From Augochlora pura (taxonomy: Eukaryota > Arthropoda > Insecta > Hymenoptera > Halictidae), in contig NC_135781.1 in the NCBI RefSeq assembly GCF_028453695.1, forward strand, positions 19,529,640 through 19,593,639: 64,000 nucleotides of DNA, read 5' to 3'. Positions 1 through 10,739 of the stretch are shown here, piece after piece. The translations under genes were made by a program, and so were the position numbers. Every line of letters starts with the position of its first letter. The first letter of the stretch is position 1. Under the pieces are notes generated by a model. The model was not told where the DNA came from, ran no database searches, and saw only the letters and a program-made list of their open reading frames with translations.

Positions 1-520
1 GCGTACAATAAATATAAATTTTTTCTCTCCAAGAAATTATTATTATTATTATCACTAAAGTCTTCTTATTCGATTGTGTCCACAATTGTTTTTTAGAATT
101 TTGACATTTTGTTTCTCGATTTTTTTATGTATTTCGCTTTACAGTCTTAAATTGTCGCCGTTACAATAAATAGATAAGCATATCAGAAATAATTTAATAA
201 CCATGACGAGAAACGAAGACGTCCGAAACTTGTTCGCAATACATTTATGTACAAAGTTTCGCTGCGATAATTTTGACGATGCGATTTATGATTTATGAAT
301 ATTTTACACAGTGTTCTATAATGTAATATTCAAGAATCGCATCAACTTTTATAACCGAACTAAAATATCCAATTATCCATTGCACTTTAAACGTGCTTTT
401 CCGTATATCTGTTAATTCAGATAAGGAAAAACCTTGATGTAACATTTGGTAATAGGTGACCACATTTCCATGTAACACAGAACATCGCCAAAAACTTACT
501 TGTTGTTGCTTCAGTGATGA
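1..520. other. No gene seen (AT-rich)
   Basis: AT-rich DNA with a short (ATT)n run at 45-56. No coding or repeat signature beyond that. Confidence 0.7.
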
Positions 521-766
521 TTAACCTCTTGCACTACGATTCCTTTCATGCTGCGTTGATTAGCACTTACTTCTTCTTAATATTTTCCTTAATAGTACCA
601 GACTTGTTTCTTTTATTGTCTTTATGTATGTTTGTTTCTAGACTTTGATAACAGAAGAAATAAATTTGATTTCGATTCAAAATAAATTAATAATATTCAT
701 CTTTAGTAGATCTTGCATGAAATATTTGTCACGAGTCTGACTCGTTATTATAGTGCAAGGGGTTAA
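521..766 (-). mobile_element. TTAA-flanked piggyBac-type MITE, family 1
   Basis: Bounded by TTAA on both sides, with inverted ends TTAACCTCTTGCACTA and, reversed from the right, TTAACCCCTTGCACTATA. The hairpin ACGAGT-CTG-ACTCGT (731-745) lies 17 bp inside the right TTAA only. No open frame. The TTAA target and CC(C/T)-rich start are characteristic of piggyBac-group elements. Further copies are at 29658, 53508, 35120 and 50120, plus a fragment at 848. Confidence 0.85.
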
Positions 767-847
767 GTGTGATAAATAACTGTGTCCCAAATGTCATTTT
801 ACAGTGAAATTTGTAAACATTCTTTTGTGTAATAAATTTGTGAAATT

Positions 848-902
848 TTTTACATGAAATTTGTATCACGAGTCTGACTAGTTAATATACTGCAAGGGAT
901 TA
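848..902 (-). repeat. Hairpin-end fragment of MITE family 1
   Basis: TTTACATGAAATTTGTATCACGAGT and GGGATTA at the end match the last ~55 bp of the copy at 521-766, only 80 bp away and in the same orientation. The hairpin is decayed (GAGTCTGACTAGT) and the TTAA has become ATTA. Confidence 0.7.
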
Positions 903-940
903 CAGAGCACTTCACAGATTTAATTTTGTAATCAATATAT

Positions 941-981
941 ACAGTCTAACCTCTTATAACAGGATAAATCTCAGATAGCAC
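941..981 (+). repeat. Possible pogo/Tigger-like terminal sequence
   Basis: TATACAGTCTAACCTCTTATAAC resembles the CAGTnnAACCTC start of many insect pogo-group ends. A similar TACAGTAGAACCTCTGCTAC is at 49016-49040. No partner end or transposase was found for either. Confidence 0.25.
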
Positions 982-1549
982 AAGACCGTCTTTAAGACGT
1001 CTGGTGTCTAAAAGAGATCTTATGGACGTTTTATGGACGTCTTTAAAGCGATTTTTAGATCGTTCGTAGGCCGTTTGCAGGTCAGTTGTGGACCATTTGT
1101 AGAAAATGTAGGAATCGAGTTTGTATGTATGTAGGAGCAGGTTTTAAGGAATTAACTTTTAAGAAATTAGCAATAGCACACATGTATGGGTAATAAAAAA
1201 GATTGTATTAATAATTTTCGTCTAATCCTATTTTCGCTTCACAAGTCCATTTCTATTTATAAATTGCAAATCGATGCATTCTTGTCAACGAACAATTCGT
1301 ATAAAAAGCCTAGAAACAAAATTCACATCATCATTTTTATTTTCTGGTTCCATTATCTATATTAAAATTATATTTAAAAGCACTTATCTGTTTTAATTGA
1401 AATATATTGAAAACATAGAAATCACCTTGGTGACATATTTCAAGTGTCTTAAAGATGTCCAACATCGGACGTTAAAACGATGATCAATTCGGGACGTTTT
1501 TAAGCCGTCTTTAAGATATCTGTTACGGGACGTCTATTTTGGAATGTCT
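982..1549. repeat. GACGTC-rich degenerate repeat zone, left part
   Basis: Repeated near-copies of GACGTCTTTAAGAC, GGACGTC and AGATGTC occur at 982-1100 and again at 1438-1549, separated by ordinary AT-rich DNA. The unit is itself near-palindromic, so direct and inverted copies are hard to tell apart. It continues beyond the MITE at 1550-1797. Origin unknown; it could be the subterminal array of a larger DNA transposon. Confidence 0.55.
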
Positions 1550-1797
1550 TTAACCCATTAACGCCCAAAATGAAACTGCAGTATTATATTTTTCTATTGT
1601 TTTTCTATTTATTAGTCCATAAGGGATAAAATATGCTATATAAGAAAATAAAATGAAAAAGATATATTTACATATCAAGTTTTAGGGGTGTACTCAGCCG
1701 TGTACAATGGGCGCTTTAGGAGTGAAATTGTTTGAAACAAGGTCGTTCAACACATAGCGTTGTACCTGTGCAGGTACAGAGGGCGGTAATGGGTTAA
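1550..1797 (-). mobile_element. TTAA-flanked piggyBac-type MITE, family 2
   Basis: Perfect TTAA on both sides and inverted ends TTAACCCATTAACGCCC and, reversed from the right, TTAACCCATTACCGCCC (16 of 17 match). A hairpin TGTACCTG-TG-CAGGTACA (1761-1778) sits 15 bp inside the right TTAA. 248 bp, no coding capacity. It is inserted into the GACGTC-rich repeat zone, which continues on both sides. Confidence 0.88.
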
Positions 1798-1925
1798 GAC
1801 GTCTTAACGACGTCCCAAGGTTCTTTTAACGTCTGGAATAAGATATCCTAAAGATGTCTACCTAGGTGCATAAGACGTTCAGACCTGAAACGGCCGTAAA
1901 ATGGATGTCTGTAAAACATCTAGTG
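1798..1925. repeat. GACGTC-rich degenerate repeat zone, right part
   Basis: GACGTCTTAACGACGTCCC opens it, followed by AACGTCTGGAATAAGATATC and AAAGATGTC. Its reverse complement resembles 1500-1545 (ACGTCTTTAAGATATCT), so the two parts may be arms of an imperfect inverted repeat interrupted by the family 2 MITE. Confidence 0.5.
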
Positions 1926-2895
1926 CTTACTACGATCCGTTTCATGATATTTCGGAACCGTGTTCTCCGAGTGCTCTGTCATATATATTCAGAGGCATTT
2001 CAAAACAATAGAAATCCAAAAAATTCGTTTAAAGTATTTTTAATGATTTCAGGTAAGTACAGATTTCAGGAATGCTGACGACTTATTATCAGCAACTACG
2101 ACCACTCATTAGAGGGTTGACCGTGCATGTGCATAACAAAATCATAACCATGGAATTTAATGACTGCTGCTTTTTACTGGTGGAATGAGCCGCGTGTAAT
2201 TCTTAATTATTTACTCATTTCCGTCTAGTCAGATTGCGAACACGGAAATCAAAAGGAGAAGAAAAATTGTTGATCGGTGCGTAAATTGAGCATGCTCCAC
2301 GGCATTTGTACCAGGCTTAGAGAAATGGCCGCGAGCCTACAGCTCGGTGATTTGAAATGAGAATCAGAAATTTCCCGCGGCACGTGAGTTTACGAGCCAT
2401 TCGGCTGCTCCAAATAAGGATCGCGGGGTAAGGCATCAGGAGGCGGCCGTACGACGGAGGGACGAGGAGTTCTGAAAATAGGCGTATCGTTGCGGACGCT
2501 TTCCAGCAGGAAATCAGTTCTTTATTACCGCGGCGCGGCGGCCAGTTTTAAGACGCCCCATTCCGCCAGTCAATTACAGCGTTATTTCGTTCGGGCCGGT
2601 AGTCGGGCAAGGACAGCGAGGACCCGCAATAAGGAACGGACACCTTCGTAAGAGAGATACGCGGCTTTTATCCGACTTTATCCCCGAAAGTTCGCCGGGG
2701 CCATAAAGCGTGCGCGCGGGCCAAGCTAAATCAAATTCGTTCCGCGAAACGGTCCTCCCTGGGAAGCGTTTCACGCACGCAAACGAGATTCCGCGGCGAC
2801 ATTCCCAATCATTCTTCGGCGCTGTGCACCATTCACCGGGGTTATAAGGCCGATTCCTCGTATCACGAACACACGCGTGGAGAGTGCTCCCTCTG
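1926..2895. other. No gene seen; CpG-rich patch 2330-2880
   Basis: The left third is AT-rich. From about 2330 the DNA is GC- and CpG-rich and ends at the CT tract. No splice-flanked exon or protein motif recognised. Confidence 0.6.
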
Positions 2896-2896
2896 C

Positions 2897-2927
<31 letters not shown>

Positions 2928-3122
2928 CCCCCCCCCCCCTCTTGTACTCTCTTGTTTCTTTTCTTTGTCTCTATCTCTTTTTCTATTTCTGTTTCTCTTT
3001 TGTTCTCTCTTTCTCTGTTGTTCTCTCTCTCTCTTTTTTATTTTTCTATTTCTCTCCATCCCCCTCTCTCTTGTTCTATCTTTTTCTTGTCCTTTCTTTC
3101 TTTCTCTCTCTTTTTCTCTTTA
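2896..3122 (+). repeat. Long pyrimidine tract: (CT)n, C13, then mixed C/T
   Basis: A (CT)n run to about 2927 is followed by ~13 C and then ~180 bp of CT-rich DNA. It explains the long serine/leucine/phenylalanine-rich frames on the plus strand and the arginine/glutamate-rich frame on the minus strand (2574-3059), none of which is a gene. Confidence 0.95.
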
Positions 3123-3973
3123 AATTGAATAAAAATTTATGTAGGTTAACATTTATCTGAATAAGAATTTATTCGTAAACGAATTTGCAAGGAAAAAATC
3201 AAATTGAATAAAAACGATAGTTTGTACATTAATTTCTATAATTTAGTCATTTATTTATTTTAGTTTCTAAATTTAATAGTTTCTAAATTTGCCGCGGAAA
3301 GATTGTTACTTTTAAGGTTTGGCTTAACTAAATAATCTTTCTAGAGGAAGTTGATGAAAATTTTATAATTCTGTAAGTACTTAAATTTGAATCGATCTTG
3401 AAGATAAAAACCAAAATAGTGAACAGTTATTCGAATAGAAGATGCTTCGAATAATTTATTCGCACAAAGTATTTGAATAAATAGATAGAACAATTTATGA
3501 TAAATAACGAATAAGAATAATATATTCAACTAAAAAGTACTAATTCAAATAGTTACCTTTTATAAATATTAATTTGAAACAGTTTTAATGATATCCAATT
3601 TTGGTTGAAAATCAGTCTTTTTATGACCGTATACGTTATTCGAGTATAACTGAGTATATTGCTGGTCAAATGAGTGTTTCGGCAATTACTATGCTACAAT
3701 AATACAAATTATAAAGATACTTCCACCGGAAATCATTAAATAAATTGATTTATTCGCAGACATTCATATAACAATTGTAAACTGTCTTCGTAATTTTAAT
3801 CGGGTTATTAGAAATATTTGTTGCCGTTCTAACCTGTTATTATTTTTGTAAAAATTGTTTATACAGTGTGTAGTAGACTAAATCTTTTAACATGACAAAA
3901 AGATCAATTTTAAAAAATATTTTAGAAACTGTCTACACATATTTGTCTGCGACTGTATTTCTGTCTCTCTATA
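3123..3973. other. No gene seen (AT-rich)
   Basis: AT-rich, with recurring TTATTCG and GAATAA words but no clear repeat unit. Confidence 0.65.
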
Positions 3974-4035
<62 letters not shown>

Positions 4036-4036
4036 C
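3974..4036 (+). repeat. (CT)n microsatellite
   Basis: Nearly uninterrupted CT dinucleotides with three TTT interruptions. Confidence 0.97.
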
Positions 4037-4615
4037 GTCCCAAAGGATAGAGGAGAAAGCCGATTCCGCTTACGCAGGAAAGACGAGCAAAAGGATAATA
4101 AGCGGCAAAGAAGGAGCGAAGAGTCGGTCGCGGCATAAATTATTAACCGCGCTTTTAAAGATTTTTCAAGCAACAGTTCTGATTAACCGTGAAGAAGCGC
4201 TCAATAATTTGCGGTCACATTTAAATCACCTGCGTTCCGCGTCCACAAGCCGACTATTTTTTAGCGGTCCGAGTTTATCGCCGTTACAGGATGCTCGGGT
4301 TATTTAACGCGCACCGAACGGACGATTTAACCTCCATTATTAGATGATTAACAATGAGAAATATTTCGCAGTTCAGAGGATCATCCGCACCTCGGTATTT
4401 TTTCGTGTGCTCACGGATACTTAGAAATGGGGTGAAAGTAAGTTTTCTGTGGCTTGTAAATACGGAAAATATAACTGCTTTATATAATATGCTTTATATG
4501 TATAATCTTTATCCATTTATGCTATATGATATAGGAATATATAAGAAAGCATTTGTCTCATCAAGAATTAACAGTTGCTTTAGCTTAGTTTTACTACAGT
4601 AAATCATCTAAACGA

Positions 4616-4633
4616 CGAAAGAAAATTTTCTTT
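4616..4633. repeat. 18-bp perfect palindrome
   Basis: GAAAGAAAATTTTCTTTC, 30-70 bp upstream of the first copy of the ~190-bp repeat. Confidence 0.85.
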
Positions 4634-4666
4634 CAATCCAATGGTAAACCCTTTATGGCTGAATTC

Positions 4667-4885
4667 TTCTTTTAAATATCTATCTCCAGACAACTTGCAA
4701 GACATTTACTTTGATATTTCGGGTTGACAGTACTGCCAACCGTCATCAGTATTGTTATTGATTATCTTAGATACTTTATATTATTAAGACGCATAAGTAA
4801 TTTTGTGAAGAAACTAAAATTATTTGATAGACTGTCGATATATTAGTATATATCATGAAAGTTTCACGAGCCCATAGAAGGTTAA
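4667..4885 (+). repeat. Unclassified ~190-bp interspersed repeat, copy 1
   Basis: AGACAACTTGCAAGACATTT starts the well-matched part (4688). It then runs through CCAACCGTCATCAGTATTGTTATT and AAAATTATTTGATAGA to GTTTCACGAGCCCATAGAAGG. It aligns with 15329-15513 and 63130-63343, all in the same orientation. No open frame, poly(A), target duplication or inverted repeat seen, so its class is unknown. Confidence 0.75.
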
Positions 4886-5562
4886 TGAATAGAGTATAAA
4901 TATTGTTATTTCGCTATTTAGATTCTGATTATTAATTGAAATTTTTCCATGTTTCATTAAAATCCACAGAAGGCGTGATGTGCCTAGAAGTAGTATCTTA
5001 AAATAATGTTGATAAAAGTCGGCAAATAAAACTATAACTAATTCTAAACAAGCGCAGATATCTGTCAGAATGGTCTGCCAATTGATTGTTAAAAAACGAG
5101 TTGTCCAATATTATATGCAATGCTGCATAAGCCTAGATTAAGTCTGAGTGAGTTCTTTCACACAGTAAAACATAATTTTATATACGTATGTGCATATTTT
5201 TATATATATGTATATTTGTATGATGGATACCACTGTTATGTGGTTCCTTATGGAAATGTTCAACCGACAATTCTTCTATTGTTACTGACACACTCGAGTT
5301 TAAAGACACGGTGGGAACTAAAATGACCGACTTCTGATTTTTCATTTTACGATTTTGGAAATTATGAAGTAATAAACATTATACAGAATCTGAATAGATG
5401 ACATGAGATTTTGTAAGGCGATTCAAACTAGTGTTTTTAAAACACGTTAGAAATATTATTGTGTTAATATCTAAGCTCGCGAAATTAATTACTTATGTTA
5501 TTCAATCGAAGATGTTTACTTGTCATCAATCACACGCTCTCCCTAATACCGCGGTTTTTCAT
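4886..5562. other. No gene seen (AT-rich)
   Basis: AT-rich DNA between the first ~190-bp repeat and the mariner relic. Nothing recognisable. Confidence 0.65.
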
Positions 5563-5890
5563 TTATGTCACTCCTGTAACAGCGGAACGGTGATCACTTA
5601 GAGCAGCATCTGTGTTGCACGGATGAATCACGCGTTCCCAGTCCAATTCGTCAATTTTTTGCAGCATTCGACGTGCGATAAATGAACGAGCGTTGTTCCA
5701 TTGTGGAATGATCACTTTTTGTAGGATCTGACAGAACAAATAAAAGAGACATTCTTCAAAAATCACATTTCTCAAATAGTATTGTCAATCGACAGAATTG
5801 ACCAGCAAATACGGTTTGAGAAAACAAAGGAATTTTGCAGCAAATAAAAGATCAGGAGACTACGGTGTCATTGATGCTGCAAATGAACCG
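5563..5890 (-). pseudogene. mariner transposase relic
   Basis: The minus-strand translation contains QWNNARSFIARRMLQKIDEL followed by DWERVIHPC and then ALSDH. This is clearly the mariner segment running from the H-D-N-A-R-P-H motif, through the L-x-x-L-G-W-E helix, to HPPYSPDLAPSDYHLF. The catalytic aspartate expected in the D-N-A-R motif is missing, SPDLAPSDY is decayed to NTDAALSDH, and the frame stops shortly after. Upstream on the minus strand (to about 5890) a short SPDLLF-like stretch may be more relic, but I could not join it reliably. No terminal repeats were found. Confidence 0.72.
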
Positions 5891-6394
5891 TTGTTTAACT
5901 TTTCCAATGTTTAGTATGTAAGTGGAATATGTAGGCAAGAGTCATACTATTTAATTTGTGGTATTTATAATCTATCATAATCGATGTACGATCTATAATA
6001 TGAATATAATATAAATACATGAAATCAGATGAAGTAATAAAGTAATATAAGGTGAAAATATTTGTTCCATTCTGCTCTTTTATCTTCGTCTGACATGAAA
6101 TGGATAATCCTTCAAGAACAATATTCAACAAGTTGTTCCACAAGTTAGATGTGAACCCTTTGTTATGGGCTTATTTCCACATGATACTAAAAAGAATTGT
6201 TCTCTTGGTTGACTATTATCATTTAATTCCTTTCTAATAGAAGCTCTCGTAGACGCATAGAAAATGGAACATAGTTCTTCTATAAACATGAAATGATCCT
6301 CTGGGCTTGTGAGCTACTCTACAAATTTTTTAAATTGCAGCAAATTCGTAGATAAATACCAATACATTGAGATTAGATACTATGTAGCCCATAA

Positions 6395-6515
6395 TATATT
6401 ATTATCATTATTAATTCCATTATATGCTTAATAATATAATATAATTATGTTATACATTATTAATATTACTAATTAATATTATTAACATTATAATGCAATT
6501 ATATAATATATGAAA
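6395..6515. repeat. Very AT-rich low-complexity stretch
   Basis: Almost only A and T, rich in ATTAATATTA and ATAATATAAT words. Confidence 0.8.
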
Positions 6516-6942
6516 CAGTATAATTACCAATAATTATATGAAAAATAGAAGGGGACTTTCTAGAGTTAATAAAGTTTACACAGTTATTATCGTTCAAGAG
6601 TTACAAAACTGAATCAGAAATCGAGCATCTTCGGAGAGCAAAGCGAAAAGAGCTCCACTGTCCAAGGGATGAATAATCGTTTCTCCAATATTTTGCTCCA
6701 ACAATACCGGTGGAGCGCATCGAGAGGAGGAATTGTGGAGAGGCGCAAAAGATCTGAACCGCGAACTTCGGTGTCCCCGATAAATATTTGAGTGCACCGA
6801 GTCGCCTAATCCCCTCTATCGTTCCCGCGAAAGTATTCGAGGGGGAAGCAGACCGAGCTGGCGAATAGTTTCCGAGAAGCACCAGGTCAGTGGTGTGCGA
6901 GGAACCGAGTGAACGGGAAAAGGAGAGAGCGAGAGGATCGCG

Positions 6943-6964
6943 GGAGAGAGAGAGAGAGAGAGAG
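6943..6964 (+). repeat. (GA)n microsatellite
   Basis: Eleven GA units at the start of a CpG-rich patch. It is the source of the charged open frames around 6909-7121. Confidence 0.95.
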
Positions 6965-9049
6965 TCGTCCTTGGTTCGTTCGCGTGCGAACCGCCCTTTC
7001 GGCTGGTCCTCGCGAGGGCATAGGCCATGCGTACAGGGGTCACACGCGTGACATACACGCGCGACTCAGCTCGGCGGCCGAGCTGGCGGTGGTCTGCCAA
7101 TGGTCCCGCAATATTTCATAATTAGCCGCACGATGCCGGTGCGCTGCGCGTGTGTATGCGTGCGCACTGGTTCCCCGCGCGCAGCGTGTCCGCTAGCACC
7201 CCCTCTGTCACGGCACGCCACGATGTTGTGCCTACACATCCCCGATTAAATGCCGTATTAACTCCGAGGCCCTTCATATTTTAGGCCCCGCGCACCGACG
7301 CGTTGCAAACGGCCCGTACCACGGGAGGAGATGGTATTTCCGAGGGAGGGGAGACTCTACGGATCGCCTGCCCGCGAAAAGGGTTTAAGATGTCGACGAA
7401 ATACAGGGTGCGCCATAATAACGGCGCTCGGTTAACGGTACCGAACACGAGACTTCTCATTTACTATTTGTCATCATTACGCTACGGATTTTTGTGGAAA
7501 ATAAGAATTATCCGTGCCAATCGCGTAAGACAAAAATCTAAGAGGAATGTACGTCTTCTTTTAACCCTTTCAACGCGGAGAATTTTCTTAGTCATATACG
7601 CAATTTCCTTAAAGTCATGACATTATTTAAATAGCATTTAGTATAAGATGTTATTGATGCAGATCGTAGAAAATAAGAATTTTTGGCTTTAAAAATGCAG
7701 TTTGAGCGGTGACATTCAATTGCAAAAAATTGCTGGTTTTAATTAACTGAAAGTAATGGAACAATTTCCATAACTTCTTCTGATGACTTTGCTGTTCTGT
7801 GTTTCTTATTTTTACACTTATTTTCAATTTTGATATATTAGATTGCTTTGTTTCTTACCGCACAGGATTTATACATTTAACTCTTTTAAAACAGATATGA
7901 TTGATACATTGTCTAGTTCATTATCATATAATTAAAGTGTGACACATTGCTACGTAATTGAATATTTCCTTTCTTGTAGCTCCAGAGTGCGATAAATTAA
8001 ATTATTTCTGGTTTCTGTAAATAAATTGTACTTATCAAAATTATGTTCACATTTTTAAATTGACCATCTAATTCCCTATTGTTTGAAACATTATTTTAAG
8101 TCTCCGTTTGCAACATTATTTTCATCGTTTCCATTTGCATAAGGGTGACGTAAGTCCACACAGTAATTGAAATTAAAACACGGGAAATTGAAGTTCTTAT
8201 GTTTTAAAAAATCACAAAAAATTATTAAATACCTAACCATATCTTTGATATATGATCAGGTAATTTTGCTTGCTATATATTACCTTAATTCTTTTAAACA
8301 GATTAAAACATAAACACAGTAGAACATATGAAAAATTACTCTATGTGTATTTCCTAAATATTCGGAACTGTGTTAAATAAATTCCGGATCCGCAGCAATC
8401 GTTTGCAGTAATTTAGGGTGATGAAATTTTTGTGCAATTGAAATAGTGCAAAATTGCACTACAAGTATCGCATTTGAATGATTTTATATAAAAATTGATT
8501 TTGTTCGTTGTACACAATGTTTATACATTTATAACTGAACGTTAATAACTTAAACATGGTTAGTTTGTTCTCCTAGAACGATTTGTAGGTACAATGAGCA
8601 CCTTTCATGCACCTGGAATTTATCTCATAATAAAACCGTCTACAACTTGGGGGTCGTTTACAACCTACAATTAAAGCAGTCACTTCGCTGGTCGAATACA
8701 AACTAGCACAATCTGGTTTTACGTGTACAATAGGACGTCAGTAGCTAAAACTTTTTTAGGAAGGATCATAATCATTAAAGGCTACGCATCCATTTGTTTC
8801 GTATCATCGTATTATACTCTTATTGTCTATTAAAACAGTGATACGATACGAGAATACACAACTTATAAAGATACTCAGCTTATATTTCGCTACTTCGAGA
8901 TCTTAACGTAATTATGAAAACAAGAAACCTCAACATTTACACAGATGGTTAACATTAAATCTATCCATGCTTCTCGAAATAACTGGTTACACAATTACAA
9001 TTTTAAAATTGTTAAAATCATATTTATAGAATAGTGCAACTGGTTAATG

Positions 9050-9130
9050 TGGGATGACAAATTGCTGTGCCTTCGGTTGTTTTCATTGTTTTCAAGCATA
9101 ATTCATTTCACATTTATTGAATTCCATATT
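9050..9130 (+). repeat. Weak interspersed repeat pair, copy 1
   Basis: GGGATGACAAATTGCTGTGCC, then GCATAATTCATTTCACATTTA, aligns with 62926-62998. A still weaker relative (CTGTGCCTTTGGTTTGGTTTC) is at about 58118-58155. Boundaries and class are not determined. Confidence 0.55.
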
Positions 9131-10474
9131 CCATAAATTCTTAATTCAAGAACTGTACAAAAATAGCAAAAGGACTAAGTATATTTAGTATTGTAATCCT
9201 TACGAGCCGATGCATGACATTTATTCCTAGTGTTCGGTAGTTTAGTATATCCTGGTGATCGATTCGTGGCCCACCCCATCCAAGTCTGAATTGCTGCCGT
9301 ACCCGCCGAAAGAGGGTGAAAGCTTGCATGAAAGAGTCAGTTACAGTGCATGGTACAGTAAGCACGCTTACCAGAACAATCCACAATTTTACCTCTGTTA
9401 TTTTGGCACGCCCTGTAAAGGGAAAGAACGAAAGGTGGAGGCAGAGAAACAGAGAAAGCGTCAAAACCTTCGGACCGAGGGGGTTAGGGGAGCAGAGGAG
9501 ATGCAGGAGGGGTTGGGGTATACATCTCACGTCTCAAGGCATCGTCAAGTGATTTACGCGCACGAATGTGGCGTAGCTACGATAATTAAGCGAGGAGCCG
9601 CTCGGGCCCCGATCGCGCCGGGGCAGCTTTTCACTCTTCTCGGCTCGGCCGCGTGGGCGGTCTCTCGGGGCTCCGTCCAAATTTGACACGCGTATCATAA
9701 CCCTTCCGACTTAGTTCCCTCGGCAGAGTATGTGGCTTTCTTTCTCTTTCTCCCTTTCTGTCTCTCTATCTCTCACACACATTCTCTCGCTCTCTCCCTC
9801 TCTCCCTCTCTCTCTTTTTCTCTGCGGGCTCTCCTGCGTGCGTGGCACGGCCGCGTTTCTACCTGTGCCGTGCCGCTGCGAACTCCCTCGTCCGTGGATT
9901 TCGACGGCGATCGAGCGGGAGGGGGCTGTTATTAAGTTATACAAGGGGGAGCCTGCTGTGGGAATTTTTCCTGCGGTTGTTCGCAGGTGTTTCGCGGACT
10001 CTCTCCTATCCAGGTGTCTGACCTAGCGAGTCCTTTTTCTTGAACTGTACTTCGAAGTTTAACGACTCTTCCAACGTGTCGGTGAAGAGAACGGTAATTG
10101 TTGGGGATCTAAACTACCTGCAACCAACAAACACTGGCATATTACAAAGATGTCGAACAATTCTATGGCTGCGATGTCGCGTGTTTTCACTTCCGAGATA
10201 TTCTTCTTTAAATCGTTTCATATTAGTATTGTTTCAAATTGCATAATCCTTTTGAGCCTCTAGAATTTGTTTCCACGATGTTTTTTTTCTGATAATTACG
10301 TAAATGTTATAGTTTAATTTATGCAATGACTAGAATTTGTTGAAACTGTGCGGTTACAACGTTCACAGAAAATATTCAAGGGACATTGATATTGTTGTTA
10401 AACAAATCCACAGGCAACATACGCGAATTCCTACATCTGAGAGGAATTAATGTACGCTGTACTATAAGAACATA
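9131..10474. other. No gene seen; CpG-rich patch 9560-9990
   Basis: A 143-codon plus-strand frame (9255-9686) and a 129-codon minus-strand frame (9141-9530) overlap and neither shows a domain. The DNA runs up to the Merlin target duplication. Confidence 0.6.
9736..9826 (+). repeat. CT-rich microsatellite
   Basis: Interrupted (CT)n with a short ACACACA break near 9775. Confidence 0.93.
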
Positions 10475-10482
10475 CTACGCTT

Positions 10483-10633
10483 GGCTGTTCTTCCGTTTAT
10501 GGTCCATCTCAGAATTCGATGAAATTTTGAAAATAAGTTCTTTTTTAACTAAAATGACGATTGCCAGAAGGATTTTTGGCGACTTGAAAAAAATTTTTTT
10601 ATCATTTCAATTTCGCGCTCTACTTTACCGACT
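10483..10633 (+). repeat. Left terminal inverted repeat of the Merlin element
   Basis: It pairs with 12226-12377 in reverse complement. The match starts weakly at the outer 13 bp (GGC, four differences, then CTTCCG) and runs with scattered substitutions and A/T-run length changes to the motif TACCGACT. It is unusually long for a Merlin element. It lies inside a longer open frame that begins at 10386; that frame is not coding. Confidence 0.88.
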
Positions 10634-10739
10634 GACTGACACCGACTTTGTACTTTATGTTCGTGCTGTGCGCATGCGTAAGTATGATGGGACAGTTTGT
10701 CAAGTGCTTTTAGAGTTGTATAAGTCGTATAGTTTAACA

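Larger units (their letters stand above)
5891..9049. other. No gene seen; CpG-rich patch 6590-7420
   Basis: AT-rich to about 6590, then a CpG-rich patch, then AT-rich again. At about 7564 a TTAACCCTTTCAACGCGGAG word looks like a piggyBac-type end but has no partner. Short frames on both strands in the CpG patch overlap each other and have no motifs. Confidence 0.6.

Noticed and set aside
2574..3128. Arg/Glu-rich minus-strand ORF and Ser/Leu/Phe-rich plus-strand ORFs
   Set aside because: Translations of a CT/GA simple-sequence tract.
10386..10739. N-terminal extension of the transposase frame upstream of 10740
   Set aside because: It begins outside the transposon, crosses the target duplication and runs through the terminal inverted repeat, so it is a chance open frame.
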